DNA of 64,000 nt from the NCBI RefSeq assembly GCF_900241005.1, contig NZ_OEST01000002.1, positions 434,001 to 498,000 of the forward strand, given 5' to 3'. Below, one piece after another: positions 8,741 through 19,058 of the stretch; within the stretch, counting starts at the first letter, position 1; each line of letters begins with the position of its first letter. This DNA comes from Bacteroides cutis. Its GTDB lineage: Bacteria > Bacteroidota > Bacteroidia > Bacteroidales > Bacteroidaceae. Position numbers and translations under genes: made by a program. The notes beneath the pieces are model-generated. The model made no database searches. It had not been told where the DNA came from and saw only the letters and a list, made by a program, of their open reading frames with translations.

Positions 8741-9871
8741 ATGGAAGATAAATTAGTTACATTAGCAATTCTAACGTATGCAAAAGCACAGATATTGAAG
8801 AATGTCCTCGAAAATGAAGGTATTGAAACTTACATTCATAATGTAAATCAAATACAACCAGTGGTATCTTCTGGTGTCCGAGTCCGTATCAAAGAAAGTG
8901 ATCTGCCCCATGCCTTGAAAATTACTGAGAGCTCTGTCTGGTTATCTGAAGAGGTAGTAGGAGGGAAGCCTCCTAAAGTAGAAAATATAAGTAATAAGGT
9001 CATAATTCCAGTTGATTTCTCTACTTATTCAATGAAAGCATGTGAATTCGGTTTTAATTTTGCACAAAATATTGGTGCAGAGGTTATCTTATTACATGTT
9101 TATTTTACACCTATTTATGCAACATCTTTACCTTATGGCGATGTTTTTAATTATCAGTTAGGTGATGAAGAAAATGTAAAAAGTATTTTACAAAAGGTAC
9201 ATTATGACTTAAATATCTTATCTAATAAAGTAAAAGAAAAAGTTACTTCCGGTGAGTTACCTAATGTTAAGTATACGTGTGTGTTACGTGAGGGTATTCC
9301 TGAAGAAGAAATTCTTAGATATGTTAAGGAATACCATCCAAGAATTATTATTATGGGTACACGTGGCAAAAACCAAAAAGATATTGATTTAATTGGAAGT
9401 GTAACAGCCGAAGTTATCGAACGTAGTCGTGTGCCAGTTCTTGCAATTCCAGAAAATACACCATTTAAACAATTTGCTGAAGTAAAACGCATTGCTTTTA
9501 TAACAAATTTTGATCAACGAGACTTAATAGCATTTGATTCATTAATAAATAGTTTGAAACCATTTCATTTTTCCGTATCTTTAATTCATCTTGCTGATAT
9601 AAAAGATACTTGGAATGAAATAAAGTTAGGTGGTATTAAAGAATACTTTCAGAAACAATATTCACAATTAGAAATTCATTATGATATTGTGAAGAATGAT
9701 GATTTCCTTAATAGTTTAGATAAATATATCAAAGCTAATAACATTGATATTATAACTATAACATCTTATAAACGGAATATATTCTCACGCTTATTTAATC
9801 CCGGTATTGCCAGAAAAATGATTTTTCATTCTGATACACCTTTATTGGTTATTTATGGTCGACCAAGCTGA
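8741..9871 (+). CDS. Tandem universal stress protein with N-terminal DUF2007-like domain
   Basis: A 376-residue cytoplasmic protein with three parts. An N-terminal DUF2007-like module (about 3-65) is followed by a first Usp domain (about 81-240). That domain has a nucleotide-loop-like motif GTRGKNQKDIDLIGSVTAEV and then SRVPVLAIPE. A second, more divergent Usp domain (about 245-374) has lost the Gly-rich loop but ends in TPLLVIYG. Usp proteins bind ATP/AMP or sense stress. The joined DUF2007 module is thought to be regulatory. It is a single-gene unit flanked by terminators. Confidence 0.85.
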   Translation: MEDKLVTLAILTYAKAQILKNVLENEGIETYIHNVNQIQPVVSSGVRVRIKESDLPHALKITESSVWLSEEVVGGKPPKVENISNKVIIPVDFSTYSMKACEFGFNFAQNIGAEVILLHVYFTPIYATSLPYGDVFNYQLGDEENVKSILQKVHYDLNILSNKVKEKVTSGELPNVKYTCVLREGIPEEEILRYVKEYHPRIIIMGTRGKNQKDIDLIGSVTAEVIERSRVPVLAIPENTPFKQFAEVKRIAFITNFDQRDLIAFDSLINSLKPFHFSVSLIHLADIKDTWNEIKLGGIKEYFQKQYSQLEIHYDIVKNDDFLNSLDKYIKANNIDIITITSYKRNIFSRLFNPGIARKMIFHSDTPLLVIYGRPS

Positions 9872-9922
9872 AAAATTAAGCCTTTACAATTAAACGAATA
9901 TCATGATTATGTTTAATATATT

Positions 9923-9956
9923 TAGGAGATAATTTTTTGTCTCCTATTTTTCTTTT
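9923..9956 (+). terminator. Intrinsic terminator of the usp gene
   Basis: TAGGAGA (9923-9929) pairs with TCTCCTA (9940-9946) across a 10-base loop; TTTTTCTTTT follows. It lies 52 bp after the usp stop. Confidence 0.75.
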
Positions 9957-9966
9957 ATACTACTAA

Positions 9967-10001
9967 AAAAACCTAATCAAATAAACTTTGATTAGGTTTT
10001 T
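9967..10001 (-). terminator. Terminator of the gyrA-TPR transcript (works in both directions)
   Basis: AAAAACCTAATCAAA (9967-9981) and TTTGATTAGGTTTTT (9987-10001) are exact complements with a 5-base loop. The stem ends in A/T runs on both sides, so it can stop the minus-strand transcript ending at 10023 and also back up the usp terminator. Confidence 0.85.
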
Positions 10002-10022
10002 AAGATATTTATCAAGAAAACA

Positions 10023-11237
10023 TTATTGCATCATCTTCTCAATTTCATCAAATTCCGGTCCCATTTGCAAATTGTAATATACTCTGTACAAACCATTCAA
10101 CCACAAATCTTTTTGGTCTGGTTTCAATTGTCTTGCTTTCTCATAATAAGGTTTTGCATTTTCATAGAAAGTCTTTAATGTATTCTGATCTTCTTTATAT
10201 TTAGGATCGTTTACATCAGTAGTAGCTTTTTCTGAAAAGTCTTGAGCTTTCAGACAATAAATTAAACCCAAGTTAGAATATGCTTCAGCATAAGTTGGAT
10301 CTACTTCAATAGTCTTTTTGTAGAATTCGATAGCTTTATCATACTCCTTCATATTGTGATAAAGATATCCTTTTACATACAAATAAAATGTATTATTAGG
10401 ATCCTTTGCTAACATATCATCAGCAAATTGCATTGCTTCATCATATTTATTGTTGTTGCTATAATAATCAATCAAATGACCGAAAAAGAATGAATGCTCA
10501 GGATACTTTTGGATACCTTCTTTCAAAGATGCAACCCATTTAACAGTATCTCCTTGAGCTTTCAAAGCAGTAGAAATAAATTCCATAGCATATTTTCCTA
10601 CTTCTTTGTCATTTTGAGCATAAGGAGCATATTTCAACACACTAGGATAATCTCCCATTTTAGCAGCTGCTAAACTTGCATAATATGCAATTTGAGGTAA
10701 TACAGTATCAGTCTGTTGCAAGTTTTCTTTCTCAAACATCGGATGTGCAGCAATATCAACATAGGTAGCAAAGAATTCAAGAGCTTCTTTGTTCTTGTCC
10801 AAGTTAAAGAACTGAATACCACCATTAATCAAATTCGGACGTGCAGCCAAGATAGCAGCAGAATTAGGCTTTCTATATTTGTTCTTAATTTTACCTTTCT
10901 CATTAGGTTTTTGTGCCAATTCGTCACATTTAAAATAGTACTTACACATATTTAATGCACTATTATACACTTTAAGGGTATCATAAGGCTTTCTTAAATA
11001 TGCACTTTCCATTTCTTTTTCATTGATTCTCTTCTGAATAAAGCCTGCTACATCCCATGTATCAGCATTGTCCTTTGTTTCAGAATTAGTCAAGGCTCCG
11101 TTGATAAGTTGCTCTGCTTTTGCAAAGTCCGGTTTTACTTCATTAGCAATACTTTTGGCTTCTTTCACAGTCTTCTCTTGTGCGAAAGTAAATCCTACCG
11201 CAAGCAGTAAAACCATTGAAAATAGTACTCTTTTCAT
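10023..11237 (-). CDS. Exported tetratricopeptide-repeat protein
   Basis: The start is placed at 11237 because it opens a clear signal peptide (MKRVLFSMVLLLAVGFTFAQ). An upstream in-frame ATG at 11279 would overlap the end of gyrA. The mature part of this 404-residue protein is mostly helical. Canonical TPRs lie at about 240-345, for example KYDEAMQFADDMLAKDPNNT and a unit ending with EVDPTYAEAYSNLGLIY. It lies 31 bp after the gyrA stop on the same strand and shares its terminator, so it is probably co-transcribed. Function is unknown; TPRs imply protein binding in the periplasm. Confidence 0.85.
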   Translation of the reverse strand: MKRVLFSMVLLLAVGFTFAQEKTVKEAKSIANEVKPDFAKAEQLINGALTNSETKDNADTWDVAGFIQKRINEKEMESAYLRKPYDTLKVYNSALNMCKYYFKCDELAQKPNEKGKIKNKYRKPNSAAILAARPNLINGGIQFFNLDKNKEALEFFATYVDIAAHPMFEKENLQQTDTVLPQIAYYASLAAAKMGDYPSVLKYAPYAQNDKEVGKYAMEFISTALKAQGDTVKWVASLKEGIQKYPEHSFFFGHLIDYYSNNNKYDEAMQFADDMLAKDPNNTFYLYVKGYLYHNMKEYDKAIEFYKKTIEVDPTYAEAYSNLGLIYCLKAQDFSEKATTDVNDPKYKEDQNTLKTFYENAKPYYEKARQLKPDQKDLWLNGLYRVYYNLQMGPEFDEIEKMMQ

Positions 11238-11268
11238 GATTGTAGAAAAATTTAAATTAATATTATGT

Positions 11269-13791
11269 CTATTCTTCATTTTCGTTATTTATTTCTTTAT
11301 TTTCCGGCTGCTGCATGATACTTTCTTCTATAAGTTCTTCCTCGCTTTCTGAGGTTACCTTACATACAGAACCGATTTCATCATTACGCTTTTCGAGGTT
11401 AATTAAACGTACTCCCTGAGTAGCACGCCCCATAATACGCACATCTGCAACTTTCAGGCGAATAGTAATTCCCGATTTATTGATAATCATTAAATCATTT
11501 TCATCTGTTACAGATTTAATTGCTACCAATTTACCGGTTTTATCTGTGATGTTCATAGTCTTTACACCTTTACCACCACGATTTGTCTTACGATAATCCT
11601 CAATATCAGAACGTTTTCCATAACCTTGTTCAGATACTACCATGATAGTCTCTGTTTCAGGATCTTTAATACAAATCATTCCGATAACTTCATCTTGTCC
11701 ATCTTCATCAAGTGTCATACCACGCACACCTGTAGCAGTACGTCCCATAACCCGCACAGCACTTTCATGGAAACGAATAGCACGACCATTACGATTAGCT
11801 ATGATAATTTCATTATCTCCATTAGTCATGCGAACTTCAATCACACGATCATCTTCACGTATGGTAATAGCGTTCACACCATTTTGACGAGGACGTGAAT
11901 ATTGTTCAAGTAATGTCTTCTTAATAATGCCATTCTTGGTACAGAATAATACATAGTGACTATTAATGAAATCTTGATCATTCAAATTCTTGACACGCAA
12001 ATATGCATTTACAGCATCATCAGAATCAATATTTAATAGGTTCTGAATGGCACGTCCCTTAGAATTCTTAGTACCTTCAGGAATTTCATATACTTTTAAC
12101 CAATAACATTTACCTTTCTGCGTAAAGAACATCATTGTGTTGTGCATTGTTGCAGGATAGATATGTTCTACAAAATCCTCATCACGAGTTTCAGTACCCT
12201 TAGAGCCTACCCCACCACGGTTTTGTGCACGGAATTCACTCAATGGAGTACGTTTGATATATCCCATATGCGAAATGGTAATAATCATTTCATCGTCTGC
12301 ATAGAAATCTTCTGGATTAAATTCCTCCGATGAATAAACAATTTCAGAACGACGTTCATCTCCATATTTCTCTTTTATTTCGATTAACTCATCCTTAATA
12401 ACTTTACGACACAACTCATCGTTTACAAGAATTTCCTCTAAGTATGCTATCTGTTTCTGAATTTCTTCATACTCAGCGTGAAGTTGATCCTGCATCAGTC
12501 CAGTCAATTGACGCAAACGCATTTCAACAATAGCACGAGATTGAATTTCGCTTAATTGGAAACGTTCCATCAAACCTGTTATGGCATCATTCGGAGTTTT
12601 AGCAGCACGAATAATCTTAATTACTTCATCAATATTATCTGATGCAATAATCAATCCTTCCAGAATGTGAGCACGCTCTTTAGCTTTACGCAATTCATAT
12701 TGTGTACGACGAATAACTACATCATGGCGATGCTCTACGAAGTATTTTATTAAGTCTTTCAGATTTAACAGACGAGGACGTCCATGCACAAGTGCCACAT
12801 TGTTTACACCGAACGAAGTCTGCAATTGAGTCATCTTATAAAGCTTGTTCAATACTACGCTGGCATTGGCATCACGTTTCACGTCTATAACAATACGCAT
12901 CCCTTCACGGTCAGACTCATCATTGGCATTGGTAATACCTTCAATTCTCTTTTCGTTGGCTAAATCAGCAATATATTTAATTAACTCTGCTTTATTGACA
13001 CCGTAAGGAATTTCCGTTACTACAATCTTGTCATGTGTCGAACCGGTTTCAATTTCAGCTTTAGCACGCATGATAACACGCCCACGTCCCGTAAGATAAG
13101 CCTCACGCACACCACTCATACCATAAATATAACCTCCGGTCGGAAAATCAGGAGCTTTCACATAAGTCATCAGTTCTTCAACATCAATATCATTATTATC
13201 AATGTATGCAATACAAGCATTGATAACTTCAGTCAAATTATGTGTCGGCATATTAGTTGCCATACCTACGGCGATACCTGATGCTCCATTTACCAAAAGA
13301 TTTGGAATACGAGTCGGCATAACAGTTGGCTCCAACAAAGAATCGTCGAAATTACTTTGCATATCAACTGTTTCTTTATCAAGATCCTGCATCATTTCTT
13401 CACCGATTTTTTGTAAACGGCACTCGGTATAACGCATAGCAGCTGCACTATCACCATCTACTGAACCGTAGTTACCCTGTCCGTCTACAACCATATATCG
13501 CATAGCCCATGGCTGTGCCATACGAACCAGCGCGCCATATACGGAAGAATCGCCATGAGGGTGATATTTTCCTAATACTTCACCTACAACTCTAGCTGAT
13601 TTTTTATAAGGTTTATCCGACGTATTTCCCAATCCCATCATTCCGAAAAGGATTCTTCTGTGAACGGGTTTAAAACCATCTCTAACATCCGGAAGGGCAC
13701 GCGAAACAATGACCGACATAGAGTAGTCAATGTACGATGACTTCATTTCCTCCTCGATGTTAATCTTTATAATTCTGTCTTGTTCAAGCAT
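11269..13791 (-). CDS. gyrA: DNA gyrase subunit A
   Basis: An 840-residue type IIA topoisomerase subunit. The catalytic tyrosine is Tyr121 in AAMRYTEC. The winged-helix/tower region is followed by C-terminal beta-pinwheel blades, and the GyrA-box-like motif NRGGVGSKG sits near residue 528. An acidic tail (EEELIEES to the end) closes it. In the quinolone region ([17 protein letters not shown]), Ser82 is the susceptible-type residue; position 86, equivalent to Asp87 of E. coli, is Gly. The enzyme introduces negative supercoils together with GyrB, which is not in the window. It heads a two-gene unit with the TPR gene. Confidence 0.97.
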   Translation of the reverse strand: MLEQDRIIKINIEEEMKSSYIDYSMSVIVSRALPDVRDGFKPVHRRILFGMMGLGNTSDKPYKKSARVVGEVLGKYHPHGDSSVYGALVRMAQPWAMRYMVVDGQGNYGSVDGDSAAAMRYTECRLQKIGEEMMQDLDKETVDMQSNFDDSLLEPTVMPTRIPNLLVNGASGIAVGMATNMPTHNLTEVINACIAYIDNNDIDVEELMTYVKAPDFPTGGYIYGMSGVREAYLTGRGRVIMRAKAEIETGSTHDKIVVTEIPYGVNKAELIKYIADLANEKRIEGITNANDESDREGMRIVIDVKRDANASVVLNKLYKMTQLQTSFGVNNVALVHGRPRLLNLKDLIKYFVEHRHDVVIRRTQYELRKAKERAHILEGLIIASDNIDEVIKIIRAAKTPNDAITGLMERFQLSEIQSRAIVEMRLRQLTGLMQDQLHAEYEEIQKQIAYLEEILVNDELCRKVIKDELIEIKEKYGDERRSEIVYSSEEFNPEDFYADDEMIITISHMGYIKRTPLSEFRAQNRGGVGSKGTETRDEDFVEHIYPATMHNTMMFFTQKGKCYWLKVYEIPEGTKNSKGRAIQNLLNIDSDDAVNAYLRVKNLNDQDFINSHYVLFCTKNGIIKKTLLEQYSRPRQNGVNAITIREDDRVIEVRMTNGDNEIIIANRNGRAIRFHESAVRVMGRTATGVRGMTLDEDGQDEVIGMICIKDPETETIMVVSEQGYGKRSDIEDYRKTNRGGKGVKTMNITDKTGKLVAIKSVTDENDLMIINKSGITIRLKVADVRIMGRATQGVRLINLEKRNDEIGSVCKVTSESEEELIEESIMQQPENKEINNENEE

Positions 13792-14202
13792 TTAAAAAGA
13801 TTATTAATTATACATTTTAGGGTTTGTGAAAAACCACGCTAAAGTACTGCTTTTTTACGATATACAAAAGTTTTCATCTATAAACTTTGTTGCCATTGTG
13901 CACAATTTCGCTTTATACTTTTTTATAGCGTGTAGCCATTTCCTGACGAGCTGCCTATCAACTCATACATATACCAACAAACACCCACACTTGGTCCGTT
14001 TTCCTCTTTAAAAACGTTTATATATGAAGCGAAAACCAGTTTCTAATCTAGCAGCTGTATATAATAATATGTATAAAACAAAAACACTCTTTATTTGTGG
14101 CATAAGATTTGTACAGTAATAAATTGAATTATATGATACATGAATTTAATTAATACGTATCTTTGTATATAATAACCTTTTAATTGAGGAGAAATAATAA
14201 GT
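13792..14202. other. Divergent intergenic region gyrA/clpC (411 bp)
   Basis: It contains no convincing gene. The right edge holds the clpC -7 element. On the minus strand, about 50 bp upstream of the gyrA start, TACTTTAG is a weak match to the Bacteroides -7 element. A 61-codon open frame at 13826-14011 has no ribosome site or family resemblance and is ignored. Confidence 0.6.
14158..14165 (+). promoter_or_regulatory. -7 element of the clpC promoter (TATCTTTG)
   Basis: An exact match to the Bacteroides TAnnTTTG element, 38 bp upstream of the clpC start; no clear TTTG is seen at the -33 position. Confidence 0.6.
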
Positions 14203-16731
14203 ATGAACAATCAATTTTCACAAAGAGTTTCGGATATCATCACTTATAGCAAAGAAGAAGCCAATCGATTGAGGAATAGATATATTGGTCCTGAACACCT
14301 CCTACTCGGTATGTTGCGAGACGGTGGAGGGAAAGCTATTGAAATTATGATGAAACTCGATATAGATTTAAAACAGGTTAAGAGTCGTTTAGAGAGCTTC
14401 TTAAAGGATGCGGAAGATGATACTCTTTTGCCTGATGCAGATGTGCCCCTATCTCCAATGGCTGCCAAAATATTAAAAATGTGTATATTGGAGGCTCGTC
14501 TATTGAAGAGTGCAACTGCAGATACCGAACATGTATTGCTGGCTATTTTGAAAGATGGAGATAATTTGGCTGCGACAGTTTTGGAAGAGAACCAGATAAA
14601 CTATCAGTCTGTATTCGAACTGCTTTCGATGAAATCTACCAATCCTAATGCAGGAATGGGATTTACGGAAGACGATGAAGAAGATGAAGAAGATATGAAT
14701 ATGTCACGTTCTTCGCGTGATTCCGCTAATGGTCCATCATCATCTGCACAAACAACTTCTAAGAAACCATCCAATGATACTCCTGTATTGGATAATTTCG
14801 GTATGGACATGACTCATGCCGCCGAAGAAGGGAAATTAGATCCAGTGGTGGGTCGTGAACGAGAGATCGAACGTCTGGCACAAATTTTGAGTCGCCGCAA
14901 GAAGAACAATCCAGTGTTAATTGGTGAGCCGGGAGTCGGTAAATCTGCTATTGTAGAAGGGTTGGCATTACGTATCGTGCAGAAAAAGGTATCACGTATC
15001 CTGTTTGACAAACGTGTGGTAATGCTTGATATGGCATCTGTTGTAGCCGGAACAAAATATCGTGGTCAATTTGAAGAACGTATCCGTTCTATAATCAATG
15101 AATTACAGAAAAATCCGAATGTCATTCTTTTTATCGATGAAATCCACACAATCGTAGGTGCCGGTGCCGCAGCCGGTTCCATGGATGCTGCCAATATGCT
15201 GAAACCGGCTTTAGCACGTGGTGAAATACAATGTATTGGTGCTACTACACTCGATGAATATAGAAAAAACATCGAAAAAGACGGTGCCTTGGAACGTAGA
15301 TTTCAAAAAGTAATTGTAGAACCTACCACTGCTGAAGAAACTCTTCAGATATTGAAAAATATCAAAGAAAAATACGAAGATCATCATAATGTGAATTATA
15401 CGGACGAAGCTCTGGAAGCATGTGTCAAGTTGGCAGACCGTTATATCACAGACCGCAACTTCCCCGATAAGGCTATCGATGCCCTGGATGAAGCTGGTTC
15501 ACGCGTACATTTGACAAATATCAACGTTCCTAAAGAAATTGAAGAACAAGAAAAGTTGATAGAAGAAGCACGCAATCTAAAGGCTGAAGCTGTAAAATCG
15601 CAGAATTTTGAACTTGCGGCCAGCTATCGTGATCGTGAAAAAGAACTGTCCGCGCGTCTGGATGAAATGAAAGATGAATGGAAAGCTCGTTTAAAAGATA
15701 ATCGTCAAACTGTAGGAGAAGAAGAAATAGCAAATGTCGTATCCATGATGTCCGGTGTGCCTGTACAGCGTATGGCACAGGCAGAAGGACTGAAGCTCGC
15801 AGGTATGAAAGAAGAATTGCAAGCCAAAGTCATTGCTCAGGATGCCGCTATTGAGAAATTGACCAAAGCTATTCTGCGAAGTCGTGTGGGATTGAAAGAT
15901 CCGAATCGCCCTATCGGTACGTTTATGTTTCTTGGCCCTACTGGGGTTGGTAAAACACACTTGGCAAAACAGTTGGCCCAATACATGTTTGGTTCCAGCG
16001 ATGCATTGATACGTATCGATATGAGTGAGTACATGGAGAAATATACCGTATCTCGTATGATTGGTGCAGCTCCGGGATACGTCGGCTATGAAGAAGGTGG
16101 GCAGCTGACTGAGAAGGTGCGCCGTAAACCTTATTCCATAGTCTTGTTGGACGAAATAGAGAAGGCTCATCCGGATGTGTTCAATATCCTGTTGCAAGTA
16201 TTGGATGAAGGACGTCTGACTGACAATTATGGCAGAACCATTGACTTCAAGAATACGGTCATCATTATGACTTCAAATATCGGTACCCGACAATTGAAAG
16301 AGTTTGGTCATGGTGTAGGTTTTACTGCACAAAGCCGTACTGACAATAATGAACATTCTCGTGGCGTGATACAGAAAGCCTTGAACAAGACTTTCGCTCC
16401 CGAGTTCCTAAACCGTCTCGATGAAATCATTACTTTCGATCAGCTTTCATTGGATGCTATTACTAAAATTGTCGATATCGAGCTGAAAGGATTATTTGAA
16501 CGCGTTGAAGCTATTGGATATAAATTAGTTGTAGATGAAGACGCTAAAAAATTCCTTGCTTCCAAAGGTTATGATGTACAGTTTGGTGCACGTCCTTTGA
16601 AGCGTGCCATCCAGAATTATCTGGAAGATGGACTTTCTGAACTAATTGTATCATCCGGTATACAACCGGGAGATACCGTAAATATCTCCGTAGATAAAGA
16701 GAAGGATGAATTGAGTATCAAGAGAGCATAA
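14203..16731 (+). CDS. clpC: ClpC-type AAA+ unfoldase
   Basis: An 842-residue Clp/Hsp100 protein with two Clp_N repeats (about 5-145) and an acidic linker. The first AAA+ domain has Walker A GEPGVGKS near residue 241. A UVR-like coiled motif ([19 protein letters not shown]) lies in the middle domain, and the second AAA+ domain has GPTGVGKT near 578. The short middle domain with UVR motif is typical of ClpC rather than ClpB. It feeds unfolded proteins to ClpP and acts in general protein quality control. A ribosome site (GAGGAG) precedes the ATG. It is a single gene between its own promoter and terminator. Confidence 0.93.
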   Translation: MNNQFSQRVSDIITYSKEEANRLRNRYIGPEHLLLGMLRDGGGKAIEIMMKLDIDLKQVKSRLESFLKDAEDDTLLPDADVPLSPMAAKILKMCILEARLLKSATADTEHVLLAILKDGDNLAATVLEENQINYQSVFELLSMKSTNPNAGMGFTEDDEEDEEDMNMSRSSRDSANGPSSSAQTTSKKPSNDTPVLDNFGMDMTHAAEEGKLDPVVGREREIERLAQILSRRKKNNPVLIGEPGVGKSAIVEGLALRIVQKKVSRILFDKRVVMLDMASVVAGTKYRGQFEERIRSIINELQKNPNVILFIDEIHTIVGAGAAAGSMDAANMLKPALARGEIQCIGATTLDEYRKNIEKDGALERRFQKVIVEPTTAEETLQILKNIKEKYEDHHNVNYTDEALEACVKLADRYITDRNFPDKAIDALDEAGSRVHLTNINVPKEIEEQEKLIEEARNLKAEAVKSQNFELAASYRDREKELSARLDEMKDEWKARLKDNRQTVGEEEIANVVSMMSGVPVQRMAQAEGLKLAGMKEELQAKVIAQDAAIEKLTKAILRSRVGLKDPNRPIGTFMFLGPTGVGKTHLAKQLAQYMFGSSDALIRIDMSEYMEKYTVSRMIGAAPGYVGYEEGGQLTEKVRRKPYSIVLLDEIEKAHPDVFNILLQVLDEGRLTDNYGRTIDFKNTVIIMTSNIGTRQLKEFGHGVGFTAQSRTDNNEHSRGVIQKALNKTFAPEFLNRLDEIITFDQLSLDAITKIVDIELKGLFERVEAIGYKLVVDEDAKKFLASKGYDVQFGARPLKRAIQNYLEDGLSELIVSSGIQPGDTVNISVDKEKDELSIKRA

Positions 16732-16755
16732 CAGTCCTTTCGATAAAAAACCGTC

Positions 16756-16790
16756 AAAATGTCAGTCCATAGTGGCTGGCATTTTTTTTG
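16756..16790 (+). terminator. Intrinsic terminator of clpC
   Basis: AAAATGTCAG (16756-16765) pairs with CTGGCATTTT (16776-16785) with one G-T pair, and a T run follows. It lies 25 bp after the clpC stop. Confidence 0.85.
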
Positions 16791-16829
16791 TTTCATCTTT
16801 ACCAAAAACAATAAAAATATAAACGTAAT

Positions 16830-18878
16830 ATGCAAAAAGGAAGTATTGGGGTAACTACCGAGAACATTTTCCCCGTCATTAAAAAGTTTTTGTACAGTGA
16901 TCATGAAATTTTTCTTCGCGAGTTGGTTTCTAATGCAGTAGACGCTACTCAGAAACTGAAAACCCTGGCCTCAATAGGTGAATTTAAAGGCGAGATTGGA
17001 GATTTGACCGTTCATGTTTCTTTGGATAAGGATACGATTACCGTGTCTGATCATGGTATCGGTTTAACAGCAGAAGAAATCGATAGATATATCAATCAAA
17101 TTGCATTCTCTGGAGCTAACGACTTCTTGGAAAAATACAAGAATGACGCAAATGCCATCATTGGACATTTCGGATTGGGTTTCTATTCAGCTTTCATGGT
17201 AGCCAAGAAAGTTGAAATTATCACCAAGTCCTATCAAGAAGGTGCTCAAGCTGTAAAGTGGACATGTGACGGTAGTCCTGAATTTACTATTGAAGACGTT
17301 GACAAGACTGAACGCGGTACTGATATCGTACTTTATATTGATGATGATTGCAAGGAATTCCTTGAAGAAACCCGTATTTCTTCTTTATTAAAGAAATATT
17401 GCAGTTTCCTCCCTATCCCTGTCGCATTCGGTAAAAAGAAAGAATGGAAAGATGGTAAGCAAGTGGAAACAAACGAGGATAATATTATCAACAATGCCAA
17501 TCCATTGTGGACTCTGAAACCCAATGAATTAAAAGATGAAGATTATAAAAAGTTCTATCGTGAGCTCTATCCGATGTCCGACGAACCTCTATTCTGGATT
17601 CATTTGAATGTAGATTATCCGTTCCATCTCACCGGTATCCTTTACTTCCCTAAGGTAAAGAGTAATATCGAATTGAATAAGAATAAGATACAGCTTTATT
17701 GCAATCAAGTATATGTGACGGATTCTGTTGAAGGAATTGTTCCCGATTTCCTCACTCTACTTCATGGAGTACTGGATTCACCGGATATTCCGTTGAATGT
17801 ATCCCGTTCTTATTTGCAAAGCGACTCTAACGTAAAGAAGATATCCACCTATATCACCAAAAAAGTATCAGACCGTCTGCAATCAATTTTTAAGAATGAT
17901 CGAAAACAGTTCGAAGAAAAGTGGAATGATTTGAAAATCTTTATCAATTACGGAATGCTCACACAAGAAGACTTCTATGATAGAGCGAAAGATTTTGCCC
18001 TTTTTACCGATACAGACAACAAATATTATACTTTTGAAGAATATAAGACTCTGATTAAAGATAACCAAACAGATAAGGATGGAAATTTGATATATCTGTA
18101 TGCCAACCATAAAGATGAACAGTACAGTTATATTGAAGCAGCCAAGAATAAAGGTTACAATGTATTGTTAATGGACGGTCAACTGGATATCGCTTTAGTT
18201 AGTATGTTGGAGCAGAAGTTTGAAAAAACACGCTTCACTCGCGTAGATAGCGATGTGATTGATAATCTGATTGTCAAAGAAGACAAAAAGAACGATGTTC
18301 TGGAAACCGAAAAACAAGAAGCATTGTCTACTATCTTCAAGAGTCAACTGCCCCAAATAGAGAAGGCCGAGTTTAACATAACGACACAAGCTTTGGGAGA
18401 GAATTCTGCACCGGTAATGATTACTCAGAGCGAATATATGCGCCGTATGAAAGAAATGGCCAATATTCAGGCAGGAATGAGCTTCTATGGAGAAATGCCG
18501 GATATGTTCAATCTGGTACTGAACTCCGATCATAAGCTTGTAAAAGAGATTTTATCGGACGAAGATAAGGAATGTGCCTCAAAGATTGTGCCTATTCAGA
18601 AGGAAATGGATGAGGTAAACCAACAACGAAACGATCTGAAAAAGAAACAGGAAGGTAAGAAGGATGAAGAAATACCTACTACTGAAAAAGATGAGGTGAA
18701 TAAATTGGATCGGAAATGGGAAGAATTAAAGGTACAGAAAGAAAATATATTTGCCGGATATGCTGCTAAAAATAAGACCGTTCGTCAACTGATTGACTTA
18801 GCATTACTTCAAAACGGTATGTTAAAGGGAGAAGCCCTGAATAACTTTGTTAAAAGAAGCATAGACTTAATTAAATAA
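16830..18878 (+). CDS. htpG: Chaperone HtpG (Hsp90)
   Basis: A 682-residue cytosolic Hsp90. The N-terminal GHKL ATPase domain shows the expected motifs: ELVSNAVDA, SDHGIGLT and GHFGLGFYSAFMVA. The middle domain carries the conserved region around NVSRSYLQ (residues about 325-335), and a C-terminal dimerisation domain is helical and charged. As in other Bacteroidetes Hsp90s, the C-terminal domain has an extended Lys/Glu-rich helical section (about 590-640). It lies 98 bp after clpC behind a terminator, so it is likely a separate heat-shock unit. Confidence 0.95.
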   Translation: MQKGSIGVTTENIFPVIKKFLYSDHEIFLRELVSNAVDATQKLKTLASIGEFKGEIGDLTVHVSLDKDTITVSDHGIGLTAEEIDRYINQIAFSGANDFLEKYKNDANAIIGHFGLGFYSAFMVAKKVEIITKSYQEGAQAVKWTCDGSPEFTIEDVDKTERGTDIVLYIDDDCKEFLEETRISSLLKKYCSFLPIPVAFGKKKEWKDGKQVETNEDNIINNANPLWTLKPNELKDEDYKKFYRELYPMSDEPLFWIHLNVDYPFHLTGILYFPKVKSNIELNKNKIQLYCNQVYVTDSVEGIVPDFLTLLHGVLDSPDIPLNVSRSYLQSDSNVKKISTYITKKVSDRLQSIFKNDRKQFEEKWNDLKIFINYGMLTQEDFYDRAKDFALFTDTDNKYYTFEEYKTLIKDNQTDKDGNLIYLYANHKDEQYSYIEAAKNKGYNVLLMDGQLDIALVSMLEQKFEKTRFTRVDSDVIDNLIVKEDKKNDVLETEKQEALSTIFKSQLPQIEKAEFNITTQALGENSAPVMITQSEYMRRMKEMANIQAGMSFYGEMPDMFNLVLNSDHKLVKEILSDEDKECASKIVPIQKEMDEVNQQRNDLKKKQEGKKDEEIPTTEKDEVNKLDRKWEELKVQKENIFAGYAAKNKTVRQLIDLALLQNGMLKGEALNNFVKRSIDLIK

Positions 18879-18903
18879 TCCCCTTTAGATTTTATTTATA
18901 TAC

Positions 18904-18945
18904 AAGGGTATTGCAACTCATACGAATTGCAATACCCTTTTTTGT
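18904..18945 (+). terminator. Intrinsic terminator of htpG
   Basis: AAGGGTATTGCAA (18904-18916) and TTGCAATACCCTT (18927-18939) are exact complements with a 10-base loop; TTTTTG follows. Confidence 0.9.
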
Positions 18946-19008
18946 TCGTTTTTACTGTTATACAGGTGTTTTTTCCCGTTGGATACGATGTTTTTGGAAA
19001 CTATTGTT

Positions 19009-19016
19009 TATATTTG
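19009..19016 (+). promoter_or_regulatory. -7 element TATATTTG upstream of the patatin gene
   Basis: A match to TAnnTTTG, 42 bp upstream of the start. A TTTG at 18993-18996 is too close to be a standard -33 element. Confidence 0.5.
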
Positions 19017-19058
19017 AGCGTTGAATAAATCAGCACGTTTCACTCGGAATTATTAGTC

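Noticed and set aside
11269..13791. Quinolone resistance mutation in gyrA
   Set aside because: Ser82 is the susceptible-type residue. Gly at 86 differs from E. coli Asp87 but may be normal for the lineage; no claim can be made.
13826..14011. Small gene between gyrA and clpC
   Set aside because: The 61-codon frame has no ribosome site, no signal peptide logic and no resemblance to a family.
15691..16197. 168-codon open frame opposite clpC
   Set aside because: It is antisense to a highly conserved AAA+ domain, and its Cys/His/Phe-rich composition is typical of a shadow.
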